From positions 3,890,931 through 3,954,930 of the forward strand of contig NZ_CP081964.1 in NCBI RefSeq assembly GCF_019844075.1: a stretch of DNA of 64,000 bases, given 5' to 3'. Origin of the DNA: Curtobacterium sp. TC1 (GTDB lineage: Bacteria; Actinomycetota; Actinomycetes; Actinomycetales; Microbacteriaceae). The notes beneath the pieces were generated by a model. The model was not told the DNA's origin. It saw nothing but the letters and a program-made list of their open reading frames with translations, and made no database searches. The position numbers and the translations under genes were made by a program. This document shows, in pieces, positions 24,885 through 32,440 of the stretch; the first letter of the stretch is position 1, and every line of letters begins with the position of its first letter.

Positions 24885-25934
24885 TCAGACGGAGACCGTG
24901 CGTTCCACGGCGACGGGCGCCGACGACGCCCGCACGACCAGTGCATGCGGCGAGCGCAGCACACCCGGGCCGACGGCCGCGTCCTGCTCGAGCTGCTCGA
25001 CGAGCACCCCGACCGCCGTCGCCGCGACCCGGTCCAGGTCGGCCGACACCGTGGTCAGCGCGGGCGTCGCGTACGCCGACTCCTCGATGTCGTCGAAGCC
25101 GACGACCGCGACGTCGTCCGGCACGGTCCGACCGGCGAGCTGCAACGCACTCATCGCCCCGAGCGCCAGGGCGTCGTTGCAGCAGACGATCCCGTCGACC
25201 TCGACGCCGGAGTCGAGCAGTGCCCGCGCCGCCGCCGCACCCTCGGCGCGGTGCCAGAGCGCCGTCGGCACGACCCGCTCCTGCCGGAACGGGACGCCGT
25301 GTTCGGCGAGCGCCTCGCGGTACCCGCGCAGGCGTTCCTGCGCCGTCCGTACCGGCCCCGACGGTTCTGACCCGATGAACGCGATCGATCGACGGCCCGC
25401 GTCGAGCAGGTGCGCCGTCGCGTCGTGCAGGGCGTCTGCGTTGGACATCGTGATGAACGTGACCGGGCTGTCCGGGATCGGCTCGCCGAGCACCACGAGG
25501 GGGAACTTCACCTCGAGCGCAGGAGCATCGCTCGACCGCACCGTCAGCGGGCTGTAGATGATGCCGTCGATCGAGTGTTCGCGCATCCGGGTGATCGCGT
25601 CCGCCTCGCGCACGCCGCTCGCGGTCTGCTCGATGAGCACCGTGTACCCGACGGCACCGGCGGCGCGGATCACGGCGTCGGCGAGCTCGGCGAAGTACGC
25701 CTGTCGCAGTTCCGGCACCGCCAGGCCGATGACCTTCGACCGGCCGGCGCGGAAGTTCCGGGCCGAGACGTTGAGCTCGTAGCCGAGTTCGTCCACCGCA
25801 GCCATCACCCGGTCGTGGGTGCGGGCGGAGACGTGCTCGTAGCCCGACAGGACGTTCGAGACGGTCTTCTTCGAGACGCCGGCGACGGCTGCGACGTCGC
25901 TCATCGTGGGGGGCGAGCGGTGTCCCTGGGCCAT
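24885..25934 (-). CDS. LacI family transcriptional repressor
   Basis: A 349-residue LacI/GalR regulator. The HTH is at residues ~11-32 (MSDVAAVAGVSKKTVSNVLS), followed by the hinge ELGYELNVSARNFRAGR. The periplasmic-binding-protein-like domain begins with VIGLAVPEL and includes DGIVCCNDALALGAM and VPDDVAVVGFDDIEES. It is transcribed in the same direction as the importer operon and lies upstream of it, with the operator at 24828 between them. It likely represses the operon in the absence of substrate. Confidence 0.9.
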   Translation of the reverse strand: MAQGHRSPPTMSDVAAVAGVSKKTVSNVLSGYEHVSARTHDRVMAAVDELGYELNVSARNFRAGRSKVIGLAVPELRQAYFAELADAVIRAAGAVGYTVLIEQTASGVREADAITRMREHSIDGIIYSPLTVRSSDAPALEVKFPLVVLGEPIPDSPVTFITMSNADALHDATAHLLDAGRRSIAFIGSEPSGPVRTAQERLRGYREALAEHGVPFRQERVVPTALWHRAEGAAAARALLDSGVEVDGIVCCNDALALGAMSALQLAGRTVPDDVAVVGFDDIEESAYATPALTTVSADLDRVAATAVGVLVEQLEQDAAVGPGVLRSPHALVVRASSAPVAVERTVSV

Positions 25935-26002
25935 CCGCGTCCCCTCTCTCGCGTCCGGAATGCGTTGGGCAGGAACCTACCGCACCAGCGTGGTGCGGCC
26001 CG

Positions 26003-26266
26003 GTCACGATCAACACCGTCCTCGGCGGTCCCACGTACTCCGACGGTGTCGCGACGACGGTCGAGGCGATCGCCGAGGCGCAGGCTCTTCCGGTCGAGGC
26101 GATGCGGGCCACGATCATCGGTCAGAACCGGACCAGCCTGCTCGAGCGCTTCATCGACCCGGCCGAGACCGCGGCGCTCGTCACCTACCTCGCGAGCCCG
26201 CTGTCCTCCGCGACGAACGGCGCCGCGATCCGGGTTGACGGCGGCGTCCTGACCGGGCTCCTGTAG
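26003..26266 (+). pseudogene. Remnant of an SDR gene (C-terminal ~87 residues)
   Basis: The frame ending at TAG 26264-26266 encodes the C-terminal part of a classical SDR: VTINTVLGGPTYSDGVA, then ERFIDPAETAALVTYLASP, then ATNGAAIRVDGGV. These match the family's post-active-site strand, substrate loop and 'G..i.vdGG' end. Upstream there is no in-frame start; the reading frame runs into unrelated sequence at about 26000, beside a small inverted repeat (CCGCACC/GGTGCGG). So the N-terminal two-thirds, including the cofactor site, are gone. Confidence 0.7.
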
Positions 26267-26274
26267 GTGGCACG

Positions 26275-27501
26275 TCAGCCCAGGTGCGCGTAGTCGGGCA
26301 GGTCGATCGCGTCCGCCGGAGGTGTGAAGAACCGATCGCCGAGTCGACCGATGAACGGCGTCGAGGCGACCCGGACCGCGGCACCGAACGCAGCGATCCC
26401 GAGCCGGCTCTTCGGGTTCGCGACCCGCGGGACCCCTGGCGGCAGCTGCTGCGCCTGCGCGACGTACGGCCGCATGATGCGCTCGTAGCCGCGGAAGGCA
26501 TCGCGGTGGTCGACGTGGGCAGCGAGTTCACCGGCCAACACGTACGCCCCGGTGAGCGACAGGCTCGTGCCCATGCCGCTGACCGGTGAGGCGCAGTAGG
26601 CGGCGTCACCCACGAGCGCGACCCGACCCTCGGACCACCGCGGCGCACGGACCTGCCCGATCGACTCGGAGTACAGGTCGGCGGCGGCGTCGATGCCCTC
26701 GAGCACACGACCCGCCTCCCACCCGGCGTCCGCGAACACGGTGCGCAGGCGTCGGCGCTGTTCCTCGATCGATCGTCGTTCGGAGCCGGCGCGCTCCCGC
26801 GTCCGGTCGGTCACGAACGACAGCGTCGCGCGGATCGTGCCGTGCGGGTCCGGGCGCAGCGTGACCGATCGGCCACCCGGTGCGTTGTACCAGCGCCACC
26901 AGTCGTCGTCGGCGTCGGTCCGGGGGATCGTCGCGTAGGACGTCTCGAGGCCGAGGGACCGGATCTCGGGCTCGTCGCCGAAGACCAGACGCCGGGTGCT
27001 CGACCCGATGCCGTCTGCTGCCACCACCAGGTCGAACCGCTCGTCCGCGGCGTGCTCGAACTGCACGGTCACGCCGTCGCCGGCGCCGCCGTCGTTGTCC
27101 GCGATGCCGGTGATGCGGTCGCCGAAGCGGTACTCGGTGGTGTCGGTGGTCCGGCTGACGAGCAGCTGTGCGAGGTCACCGCGCAGGATCTCGAGCTCAG
27201 CCGTGGCACCGCCCGAGTCCGTGGTGCCCGCCGGGAACTCCGCGATCACCGAGCCGGAACGGCCGACGAACCGCGTGCCGACCTCACCCGTCGTGGCGGC
27301 GCGGATGTCGTCCTCGATGCCCATCCGTCGCGACACCTCGCGCCCAGCACCCCGCACGTCGACGTTCTGGCCGCCGGTCCGGAGCTCGGGGGCGCGCTCG
27401 ACGATCGTCGTCTCGTAGCCGTAGCGGTCCAGCCAGTACGCCAGGGCGGGCCCGGCGATGCTCGCACCGGAGATGAGGACGCGCTTGCGATCGGTCGACA
27501 T
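26275..27501 (-). CDS. FAD-dependent monooxygenase (PHBH/TetX-like)
   Basis: A 408-residue flavoprotein. Residues 8-37 carry the FAD motif GASIAGPALAYWLDRYGY followed by the acidic end of strand 2 (IVERAP). A DG motif is seen as LVVAADGIGSSTR, and the second FAD motif as ALVGDAAYCASPVSGMGTS. These place it in the aromatic hydroxylase/TetX-like family. Its substrate is unknown; such enzymes hydroxylate aromatic compounds or inactivate drugs. The ATG at 27501 has GAGGCAAC upstream. It is divergent from a MarR gene, its probable repressor. Confidence 0.85.
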   Translation of the reverse strand: MSTDRKRVLISGASIAGPALAYWLDRYGYETTIVERAPELRTGGQNVDVRGAGREVSRRMGIEDDIRAATTGEVGTRFVGRSGSVIAEFPAGTTDSGGATAELEILRGDLAQLLVSRTTDTTEYRFGDRITGIADNDGGAGDGVTVQFEHAADERFDLVVAADGIGSSTRRLVFGDEPEIRSLGLETSYATIPRTDADDDWWRWYNAPGGRSVTLRPDPHGTIRATLSFVTDRTRERAGSERRSIEEQRRRLRTVFADAGWEAGRVLEGIDAAADLYSESIGQVRAPRWSEGRVALVGDAAYCASPVSGMGTSLSLTGAYVLAGELAAHVDHRDAFRGYERIMRPYVAQAQQLPPGVPRVANPKSRLGIAAFGAAVRVASTPFIGRLGDRFFTPPADAIDLPDYAHLG

Positions 27502-27517
27502 GTTGCCTCGAATCTTG

Positions 27518-27538
27518 ATTACCAATGAGATTGGCAAT
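27518..27538. promoter_or_regulatory. MarR-type operator
   Basis: ATTACCAA-TGAGA-TTGGCAAT is a dyad with one mismatch, in the AT-rich space between the monooxygenase and MarR genes, overlapping the first possible ATG of the latter. This is the usual place for MarR binding. Confidence 0.65.
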
Positions 27539-28139
27539 GTACACGACTACCATCGACCCCGTGCCGCACGACGAACCGACAGCGCCCACCGACGGACGAC
27601 GAGGCCGCGACGCGCGGAGCGACCGCGACGATCGACGCGACCGCGAGGACCGACGCGACCGCGAAGCCGCCCGTCGCGACGGACGAGCGCTGCCCGACGA
27701 CGACATCCGCGCACGGGTCCAACAGGTCGGGGTCCGCCAGCAGCGGTTCGAGCGACACCTCGCCAGAGCGCTCGACGTCGACGCGGCCGGGCTCGAGGCG
27801 ATGGACCACCTCATCAGCCACGGCCAGTCCACTCCGACCGAGCTCGCGCGACGGTTGGAGATCTCCACCGCTGCCATGACCCTCGTGCTCAACCGACTCG
27901 AGTCCGCCGGCCACGTCACGCGGGAGCGGCACCCCAGCGACGGCCGCAAGCTCGTGGTCACCGCAGCCGAGCGGTCGTCCGATCGTGCGCACGACCTGGT
28001 GCTGCCGCTGATCGAGGGGATCGAAGACGTCGTCGCCGACATGGACGACAGCGAGCGCGCCACCGTACAGGCGTTCCTGGACCGCCTGATCGGGATCTAC
28101 GACGACGCGATGGACGGGTCAGGCGATCGCGTCGGGTGA
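27537..28139 (+). CDS. MarR family transcriptional regulator with charged N-terminal extension
   Basis: A 200-residue MarR regulator. The winged HTH is seen in the second half (STPTELARRLEISTAAMTLV then LNRLESAGHVTRERHPSDGR). Residues ~25-50 are a low-complexity string of Arg, Asp and Glu (DRDDRRDREDRRDRE) that is unusual for the family. The start is uncertain: ATG 27537 overlaps the operator, and a GTG at 27561 is the next choice. It overlaps the convergent gene at 28119 by 21 bases. Confidence 0.75.
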   Translation: MYTTTIDPVPHDEPTAPTDGRRGRDARSDRDDRRDREDRRDREAARRDGRALPDDDIRARVQQVGVRQQRFERHLARALDVDAAGLEAMDHLISHGQSTPTELARRLEISTAAMTLVLNRLESAGHVTRERHPSDGRKLVVTAAERSSDRAHDLVLPLIEGIEDVVADMDDSERATVQAFLDRLIGIYDDAMDGSGDRVG

Positions 28140-28394
28140 CCACGGTCGCTCACCGAGGCTCCACCGCGCCAATGCCTCGAGCTGTGCCTTCGCGCTCTCC
28201 AGGCTCGTGTGGTCGCCGAACACCTCGCCGGACCACCCACGGACCTCGTACCGGTGCGTGAACACGACGGTGCCGATGTGGAACGGGCCGGCGTGGGCTT
28301 CCCAGAGTTCGCCGTCGAGGGCCGTCCAGCTCGTCGACTCGTGCAGAGACAGACCAGTGGGGGCTGGTGGGACGTTCAACTGCGAGGAGGACAT
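28119..28394 (-). CDS. Hypothetical protein
   Basis: A 91-residue protein with aromatic-rich beta-like stretches (WEAHAGPFHIGTVVFTHRYEV) and a helical end (LESAKAQLEALARWSLGERP). No family was recognised. The ATG at 28394 is preceded by GGCC-rich sequence without a clear RBS; an upstream start at 28511 gives 130 residues but adds a low-complexity stretch. It overlaps the 3' end of the MarR gene. Confidence 0.5.
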   Translation of the reverse strand: MSSSQLNVPPAPTGLSLHESTSWTALDGELWEAHAGPFHIGTVVFTHRYEVRGWSGEVFGDHTSLESAKAQLEALARWSLGERPWSPDAIA

Positions 28395-28517
28395 GGCCTG
28401 TTCCGGTCGGCATCGGACGGGGAGATCGTGCCGGCAGCCGGGGGCTCGGGTCACCTGCGGCCGACGGTAGTCCCTTGTCGTCGGGGTCGCCCAGGGTCGG
28501 GCGATTGACATCAGTTA

Positions 28518-28531
28518 CTGAGTGCACTCAG
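28518..28531 (+). promoter_or_regulatory. Perfect 14-bp palindrome, likely TetR operator
   Basis: CTGAGTGCACTCAG lies about 40 bases upstream of the alcohol dehydrogenase gene. The GAGTGCACTC core is a typical TetR-family operator. The TetR protein at 30467, convergent with the end of this operon, is the likely ligand-sensing repressor. Confidence 0.65.
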
Positions 28532-28570
28532 AATTGAGTCTTCTCATCGAATCGACTCCCGGAGTACCCC

Positions 28571-29566
28571 CTGCGCGCCTTCACCTTCGACCAGTACAAG
28601 CAGCCCCTCCGCGAGACCGAGGTCCCCGAACCGGTCGTCGGCGACCACGACGTCCTCGTGGCCGTCACCGCCGCCGGCCTGAACCAGCTCGACGAGAAGA
28701 TCCGCCAGGGCGAGTTCAAGCTGATCCTGCCGTACAAGACCCCGCTCGTCCTCGGCCACGACGTCGCCGGCACCGTGATCGCGGTCGGCGCAGGCGTCCG
28801 ACGGATCAAGCCCGGCGACGAGGTCTTCGCCCGCCCCCGTGACCACCGCATCGGCACGTTCGCCGAGCGCATCGCCGTCGACGAAGCCGACGTCGCCCGC
28901 GCGCCGTCGAACGTGAGCGCAGCCGAGGCTGCCTCGATGCCGCTCGTCGCCCTGACCGCGTGGCAAGCGCTCGTCGAGAAGGGCGGGGTCGGACCGGGCA
29001 CGAAGGTGCTCGTCCACGCGGGCTCCGGTGGCGTGGGGACGATCGCGATCCAGCTCGCCAAGCACCTCGGTGCCCACGTCGCCACCACGGCGTCGGCCGC
29101 CAACGCCGAGTTCGTCCGCGAGCTCGGTGCCGACGTGGTGATCGACTACCGAGCCCAGGACTTCGAGCAGGAACTGTCCGACTACGACTTCGTCCTCGAC
29201 AGCCTGGGCGGCGAGAACCTCGAGAAGTCCCTGCGCGTGCTGCGCCCCGGCGGGAAGGTCGTGAGCATCAACGGCACACCCGACCCCGCCTTCGCGAAGG
29301 AGGCCGGGCTCAACCCGGTGATCCGACTGGTCATCGCCGGCATCAGCCGCAAGGTCCGCGCGCAGGCGAAGCGACTCGGGGTCACGTACGAGTTCCTGTT
29401 CATGCGAGCGGACGGCGCGCAGCTCCAGCAGATCGCCGACCTCGTGCAGGCCGGCGCGATCCGCCCGGTGGTCGGCGCCACGTTCGACTTCGACCAGACC
29501 CCCGAAGCGCTCGCGTCGATCGGGACGAGCCGCGTGCGCGGCAAGACCGTCGTCACCAGCAACTGA
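28571..29566 (+). CDS. Zinc-type/NADP-dependent alcohol dehydrogenase (MDR), apparent CTG start
   Basis: A 331-residue medium-chain dehydrogenase/quinone-reductase-like protein: VLGHDVAGTVIAVG near residues 60-75, a nucleotide motif HAGSGGVGTIAIQLAK near 145-165, and VIDYRAQDF later. The coding pattern begins upstream of the first standard start (GTG 28658), at RAFTFDQYKQPL, and between the in-frame stop at 28535 and that region the only candidate is CTG 28571, with GGAG six bases upstream. I therefore propose CTG initiation. It is followed by a hydrolase in the same operon. Confidence 0.8.
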   Translation: MRAFTFDQYKQPLRETEVPEPVVGDHDVLVAVTAAGLNQLDEKIRQGEFKLILPYKTPLVLGHDVAGTVIAVGAGVRRIKPGDEVFARPRDHRIGTFAERIAVDEADVARAPSNVSAAEAASMPLVALTAWQALVEKGGVGPGTKVLVHAGSGGVGTIAIQLAKHLGAHVATTASAANAEFVRELGADVVIDYRAQDFEQELSDYDFVLDSLGGENLEKSLRVLRPGGKVVSINGTPDPAFAKEAGLNPVIRLVIAGISRKVRAQAKRLGVTYEFLFMRADGAQLQQIADLVQAGAIRPVVGATFDFDQTPEALASIGTSRVRGKTVVTSN

Positions 29567-29598
29567 CACCCCACCCACGACCGAACGGATCCGCCACC

Positions 29599-30453
29599 AT
29601 GAGCGCCACCGACCCCGCGATCACCTCGTACGCCCACGCACCGACCAAGACCGTGCACGCGGGCGGTGCCACCTTCGCGTACCGCGAGCTCGGGCCGACC
29701 GGTGGCATCCCCGTCGTGTTCTTCGTGCACCTCGCAGCGACGCTCGACAACTGGGACCCGCGGATCGTCGACGCGATCGCCGCGACCCGGCACGTGATCG
29801 CCTTCGACCAGCTCGGCGTCGGCGTCTCCAGCGGCACCTTCCCCGACACCCTCGACACGGCAGCGGATGACGCGTACACGTTCATCACCGCCCTCGGCCA
29901 CGAACAGATCGACGTGTTCTCGTTCTCGATGGGCGGGATGATCGCGCAGGACCTCGTCGTCGCGCACCCGGGTCTCGTCCGCCGCCTCGTCCTGACCGGC
30001 ACCGGACCCCGCGGCGGCAAGGACATGGACAAGGTCGCTCGCACGACGTACTACGACATCCTGCGCGCCACGCTCACCCGGTCGGACCCGAAGGAGTTCC
30101 TGTTCTTCAACCGCGATGCCGTCGGTCAGCAGGCAGGCAAGGCGTTCATCGCGCGTCTGGAGGAACGCACGACCGACCGCGACGAGGCGATCAGCGCCAA
30201 GGCGTTCCGAACCCAGCTCAAAGCCATCCAGCGCTTCGGCCGGTCCGAACCGTCGGACCTGTCCGTGATCACGCAGCCGACCCTGATCGCCAACGGCGAC
30301 CACGACCGGATGGTGCCCTCGGTCCTCTCCGAGGACCTGCACCGCCGCATCGCCGGCTCCGAGCTGGTCATCTACCCGAACTCCGGCCACGGCGGCGTCT
30401 TCCAGTACTGGGAGCAGTTCGCCCCGGTCGCCGCGGAGTTCCTCGCCGCCTGA
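29599..30453 (+). CDS. Alpha/beta hydrolase
   Basis: A 284-residue alpha/beta-fold hydrolase of the haloperoxidase-like group. The nucleophile is Ser110 in VFSFSMGGM, the acid is in ANGDHDRMVP, and the histidine is in NSGHGG. The opening HLAATLDNWDPRIVD is typical of this subgroup. It starts 32 bases after the dehydrogenase, so they form an operon. A peroxidase or esterase role is possible; the substrate is unknown. Confidence 0.85.
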   Translation: MSATDPAITSYAHAPTKTVHAGGATFAYRELGPTGGIPVVFFVHLAATLDNWDPRIVDAIAATRHVIAFDQLGVGVSSGTFPDTLDTAADDAYTFITALGHEQIDVFSFSMGGMIAQDLVVAHPGLVRRLVLTGTGPRGGKDMDKVARTTYYDILRATLTRSDPKEFLFFNRDAVGQQAGKAFIARLEERTTDRDEAISAKAFRTQLKAIQRFGRSEPSDLSVITQPTLIANGDHDRMVPSVLSEDLHRRIAGSELVIYPNSGHGGVFQYWEQFAPVAAEFLAA

Positions 30454-30466
30454 CACCCGGCCCGGA

Positions 30467-31060
30467 TCAGCGCGGCAGGACCGCCTCGAGCTGCGCCCGG
30501 ATCGACTCGACGACGCTCGTCACGGTGGTCTCGGGGTCGACGGCCGACACCATCGAGACGAACACCACCGCCGAGACCACGTGCGCGAGCGTCGCGGCCC
30601 GTGCGTCGTCGAGACCACCGCGGTCGATCAGGATCCCCGCGACCGACTGCTCGGTCTGACCCGAGATCGCGAGCGCTCGCGCATGGTGCGGCTCGCCCGG
30701 ATCGCCGAACGCCATCTCCCGCAGGTAGGTCCGCCCGTTGGACACCTGCACCCGGTTGCAGGCGACGATCGGCGTCACGAGCGCGAGCACCGCATCGAGC
30801 ACGTCGTCGGTCGCCTCAGCAGCTCGACGGCCCTGCGCGAGGGCCTCGTCGTACTTCGCGTTCTGCACCAGCAGCAGCAACTCGCCCTTGGTCTTCGCGT
30901 ACAGGAAGAGCGTGCCGGCTCCGATGTCCGCGCGCTCGGCGATCTGCTGGGTCGTCACGTCGTCGACACCGTGCTCGGCGAACAACTCGCCGGCAGCAGC
31001 CGTGATCCGGTCGAGCTTGTCCTGTCGGTTCCGCTCGCGACGGCCTGGGGCCTGTGTCAC
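30467..31060 (-). CDS. TetR family transcriptional regulator
   Basis: A 197-residue TetR repressor. The HTH is near residues 30-55 (TTQQIAERADIGAGTLFLYA then KTKGELLLLV). I choose GTG 31060, with GGAG seven bases upstream; ATG 31099 adds 13 residues without an RBS. It is convergent with the hydrolase gene ending at 30453 (13-base gap). Its likely operator is CTGAGTGCACTCAG upstream of the dehydrogenase, but its own upstream region lacks a matching palindrome. Confidence 0.85.
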   Translation of the reverse strand: MTQAPGRRERNRQDKLDRITAAAGELFAEHGVDDVTTQQIAERADIGAGTLFLYAKTKGELLLLVQNAKYDEALAQGRRAAEATDDVLDAVLALVTPIVACNRVQVSNGRTYLREMAFGDPGEPHHARALAISGQTEQSVAGILIDRGGLDDARAATLAHVVSAVVFVSMVSAVDPETTVTSVVESIRAQLEAVLPR

Positions 31061-31160
31061 TGCACGCTCCACATCTGGTCGGCGAGGGGGTCGATCCATC
31101 CTGCCACCCGCGGGGCACCCCCAGGACCCGGCCGGCGGCCGTCGACGTGGCGCGCAGTGC

Positions 31161-31200
31161 GGACGGGAGGCCCGTGGCGGCCTGGCACCGCGCCTCCCTT
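31161..31200. terminator. Imperfect GGACGGGAGGC hairpin
   Basis: GGGAGGC and GCCTCCC arms with an interrupted stem (CCGTGGCGG against GCACCGC), the same family as the hairpin at 32359. It lies upstream of the TetR start and beyond the 3' end of the gene at 31235, which reads leftward. Confidence 0.5.
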
Positions 31201-31234
31201 TCGCACGTCGGTGCGATCAGTGCCCGCCCTGCGA

Positions 31235-31561
31235 TCAGCGCGCCGCCCGCGTGAACGTGCGGTGCACGACCCCCGACGGCGACGCGACCGTCTCGACGGC
31301 GAAGCGCTCCTCGATCCCCTCGAGTCCGTCCCAGAGGCGCTCGCCCCGGGCGAGCTCGAGCGCTTCCGCCGGGGTGGCGTCGACGAAGTGGAAGGTCGTC
31401 CTGCCCGCCATCTCGAGGGGCTCGCGCGGGTGGTGGGTGAGCACGAACACGGGCGTGTGGAACGGCGGTTCGTCGCCCCACCACCCGGTCCAGCCGTCGT
31501 CCGCTCCGGCACCGTACCCGTCGAGCGAGATCGCGAAGTTGTGGACCCTGACCGTCGACAT
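31235..31561 (-). pseudogene. Dihydrofolate-reductase-like (RibD C-terminal) gene with two internal deletions
   Basis: A 108-residue open frame with clear family blocks but too short (usual length ~190). It starts with VRVHNFAISLDGYGAG, the family's first strand and loop, then jumps directly to GWWGDEPPFHTPVFVLTHH, which normally lies ~55 residues further on. After TTFHFVDATPAEALELA it jumps to RGERLWDGL, skipping the usual GGG-A-x-R-Q and LVDELHL blocks. The frame is kept open, so this is either an in-frame decaying gene or a minimal variant. The catalytic and NADPH-binding regions are lost, so activity is unlikely. Confidence 0.65.
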
Positions 31562-31578
31562 GTCGCTCCTGTCCTGCT

Positions 31579-32301
31579 TCAGAAGGTGATGCCGGTCGCC
31601 GTCGCGAGGGCGTCGACGAGTTGGCGGCGGAACCGGAGGTCAGCGACCGCCTGGTGCGGCTCCTGCCGATGCCCGTGGAACCAGTAACCGCCGCTGAGGG
31701 TTGCGTCGGGGTCGGTCACGAGGGCCTCTTGCGTGCGGTGCCCGAGCTCGAGGTCGTCCGACGCCCCCGCGCCGCCCATCTTCGTCGGCACCCAGCCCGG
31801 GTCGACGGCGTTGCTCAGGACGCCGGGCCGGCGCTCGGCGACCTCGGCGGCGAGCGCGGTCACGAAGAGCTTGGTGTCCGAGTACGTGTTCGTCTCCGCG
31901 GTGCCGTCCCAGTCGACGCCGTCCAGTCGGGGCCGGCCACCGCGGTGCATCCCACTGCTCAGGTACACGTGCCGGGTCGGCGTCCGGAGCAGGGCGGTGA
32001 ACAGGTAGGGCGCGACGACGTTGACCGGGATCAGCGCACGGCCGGAGATCACGCCGGCGTTGTGCACGACCGCGTCGATCGGGTCGCCGGCGTCGAGATC
32101 GCGCGCGGCGGCGATCACCGCGTCGCGGTCGGACAGGTCGGCGACGACGAGCGTGGCACCACGGTCGAGCAGGTCGGCGACTGCCTCCGCCCGTGCCGTG
32201 CTTCGGGCGTGCACGACGACCTCGTGCCCGTCGCGCAACAGGGTGTCGGCGGTCGCCCGCCCGAGGCCGTCGGTCGATCCGGTGACGAGGATGCGGGACA
32301 T
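31579..32301 (-). CDS. SDR family oxidoreductase
   Basis: A 240-residue SDR. Motifs: VTGSTDGLGRATA at residues 6-18, VVHNAGV, and active-site Y-S-D-T-K (TNTYSDTKLFVTAL), preceded by VYLSSGMH with the catalytic serine. The substrate loop is NAVDPGWVPTKMGGAGA. It resembles the light-dependent protochlorophyllide-reductase-like/WW-domain oxidoreductase subgroup, a loose match. It lies 17 bases upstream of the decayed DHFR-like gene, so both may have formed one operon. Confidence 0.85.
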   Translation of the reverse strand: MSRILVTGSTDGLGRATADTLLRDGHEVVVHARSTARAEAVADLLDRGATLVVADLSDRDAVIAAARDLDAGDPIDAVVHNAGVISGRALIPVNVVAPYLFTALLRTPTRHVYLSSGMHRGGRPRLDGVDWDGTAETNTYSDTKLFVTALAAEVAERRPGVLSNAVDPGWVPTKMGGAGASDDLELGHRTQEALVTDPDATLSGGYWFHGHRQEPHQAVADLRFRRQLVDALATATGITF

Positions 32302-32358
32302 GTGGCCATCATGCGCCGGGTGGCGGAGGCGTGTGCGGCAGGTGGACCAGCAGCGGGG

Positions 32359-32402
32359 CGGACGGGAGGCGCGGGGCGGGCCCGCACCGCGCCTCCCGTC
32401 CG
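32359..32402. terminator. Perfect 16-bp-stem hairpin of the GGACGGGAGGC family
   Basis: Arms CGGACGGGAGGCGCGG and CCGCGCCTCCCGTCCG with a 12-base loop. It lies in the divergent gap between the SDR at 31579 and the gene at 32441, so neither neighbour ends here. The position suggests a mobile repeat, not a dedicated terminator. Confidence 0.65.
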
Positions 32403-32440
32403 TTCTCGGCCCGGCCACACGGCTGCAGTACGGTCGCAGC

